From assembly GCA_030597485.1 (NCBI GenBank), contig JAUVRU010000150.1, forward strand, positions 1 through 6,102: 6,102 nt of DNA. The letters are read 5' to 3'. This stretch comes from Anaerolineae bacterium. GTDB lineage: Bacteria > Chloroflexota > Anaerolineae > 4572-78 > NAK82. The notes beneath the pieces were generated by a model. It worked only from the letters and a program-made list of their open reading frames with translations. It made no database searches and was not told the DNA's origin. Below, one piece after another: positions 5,908-6,102 of this stretch (positions are counted from its first letter, which is position 1; the number at the start of each line of letters is the position of its first letter). Both the position numbers and the translations under genes were made by a program.

Positions 5908-6102
5908 TCAATTCTCGAACTCGCGCTCCAGGAGCACACCGGCACCCTCAAAGCCCAGACTCTGAAAGAAGGCCTGGGAGGCACCGTTCTCCTCCTCGGT
6001 GGTGACCTCCATCTCGCTGCATCCGTGGGACTTGGCCCAGCTGAAGCCGGCCTCGATGAGGGCCCGTCCCACCCCCTGACCGCGCGCCCTTTCGTCGACA
6101 AC
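5908..6102 (-). CDS. GNAT-family N-acetyltransferase, C-terminal part only
   Basis: The last 64 codons and a TGA stop (5910-5908) are visible; the N-terminus lies beyond the window. The fragment starts with VVDERARGQGVGRALI, which contains the acetyl-CoA pyrophosphate-binding motif R-x-x-G-x-G (RGQGVG), followed by the helix after it. It continues with the usual late GNAT elements: a strand EMEVTTEEEN (about 30-39), the helix ASQAFFQSLGFE (41-52) and a closing strand LLEREFEN. GNAT enzymes transfer an acetyl group from acetyl-CoA to an amine of a small molecule or protein; the substrate is set mostly by the missing N-terminal half. It is separated by 331 bp from the next gene and is likely a different transcription unit, although in the same orientation. 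Confidence 0.85.
   Translation of the reverse strand, partial: VVDERARGQGVGRALIEAGFSWAKSHGCSEMEVTTEEENGASQAFFQSLGFEGAGVLLEREFEN

Noticed and set aside
5829..6101. Minus-strand open frame (90 codons) overlapping the GNAT fragment in another frame
   Set aside because: Its Arg/Pro/Ser-rich translation is a frame-shifted shadow; the neighbouring frame 6102-5908 gives a clean GNAT C-terminus with the acetyl-CoA motif.
1..6102. tRNA or rRNA genes, CRISPR arrays, insertion sequences, attachment sites
   Set aside because: None was seen: no cloverleaf-like segments, no regularly spaced repeats, no transposase or integrase motifs, and no terminal inverted repeats bounding a gene.

Overview
This is a moderately GC-rich bacterial window in which every gene I can support lies on the minus strand; read in the transcribed direction it runs from position 6102 down to 1. 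Strong Shine-Dalgarno sequences and tight spacing show it is bacterial. The gene set (a fused amino-acid dehydrogenase/CBS protein, a PIG-L deacetylase, a macro-domain protein and a secreted PQQ-type propeller) would fit a Chloroflexota-like environmental bacterium. That is an impression from gene style only, and no marker gene here proves it.

Layout in transcription order: (1) 6102-5908, the C-terminal end of a GNAT acetyltransferase whose N-terminus lies outside the window. (2) 5907-5577, a 331-bp non-coding stretch with nested inverted repeats, a short direct repeat and a weak candidate promoter. (3) 5576-4308, a 422-residue protein of a family I do not recognise, with a near-perfect ribosome binding site. 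(4) 4270-2375, a 631-residue Glu/Leu/Phe/Val-dehydrogenase-like enzyme carrying a pair of CBS domains at its C-terminus. (5) 2375-1488, a PIG-L/LmbE-type zinc deacetylase whose start overlaps the previous stop by one base. (6) 1434-853, a macro-domain (ADP-ribose-binding) protein. (7) 765 to beyond position 1, an exported PQQ-like beta-propeller protein cut off by the window edge.

Genes 3 to 6 are spaced by 37, -1 and 53 bp and probably form one operon; gene 7 follows after 87 bp and may have its own promoter. The centre of interest is the pair formed by the unknown 422-residue protein and the dehydrogenase-CBS fusion. In the dehydrogenase the catalytic lysine and aspartate are retained, but the residues that bind the side-chain carboxylate of glutamate are replaced by non-polar ones. 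This suggests an NAD(P)-dependent dehydrogenase for a non-glutamate amino acid, possibly controlled by adenine nucleotides through the CBS pair. The downstream zinc deacetylase and macro-domain protein could supply deacylation or handle NAD-derived metabolites. A common pathway is inference only. A 10-bp perfect stem-loop placed around the deacetylase stop codon is the clearest structural element inside the operon.
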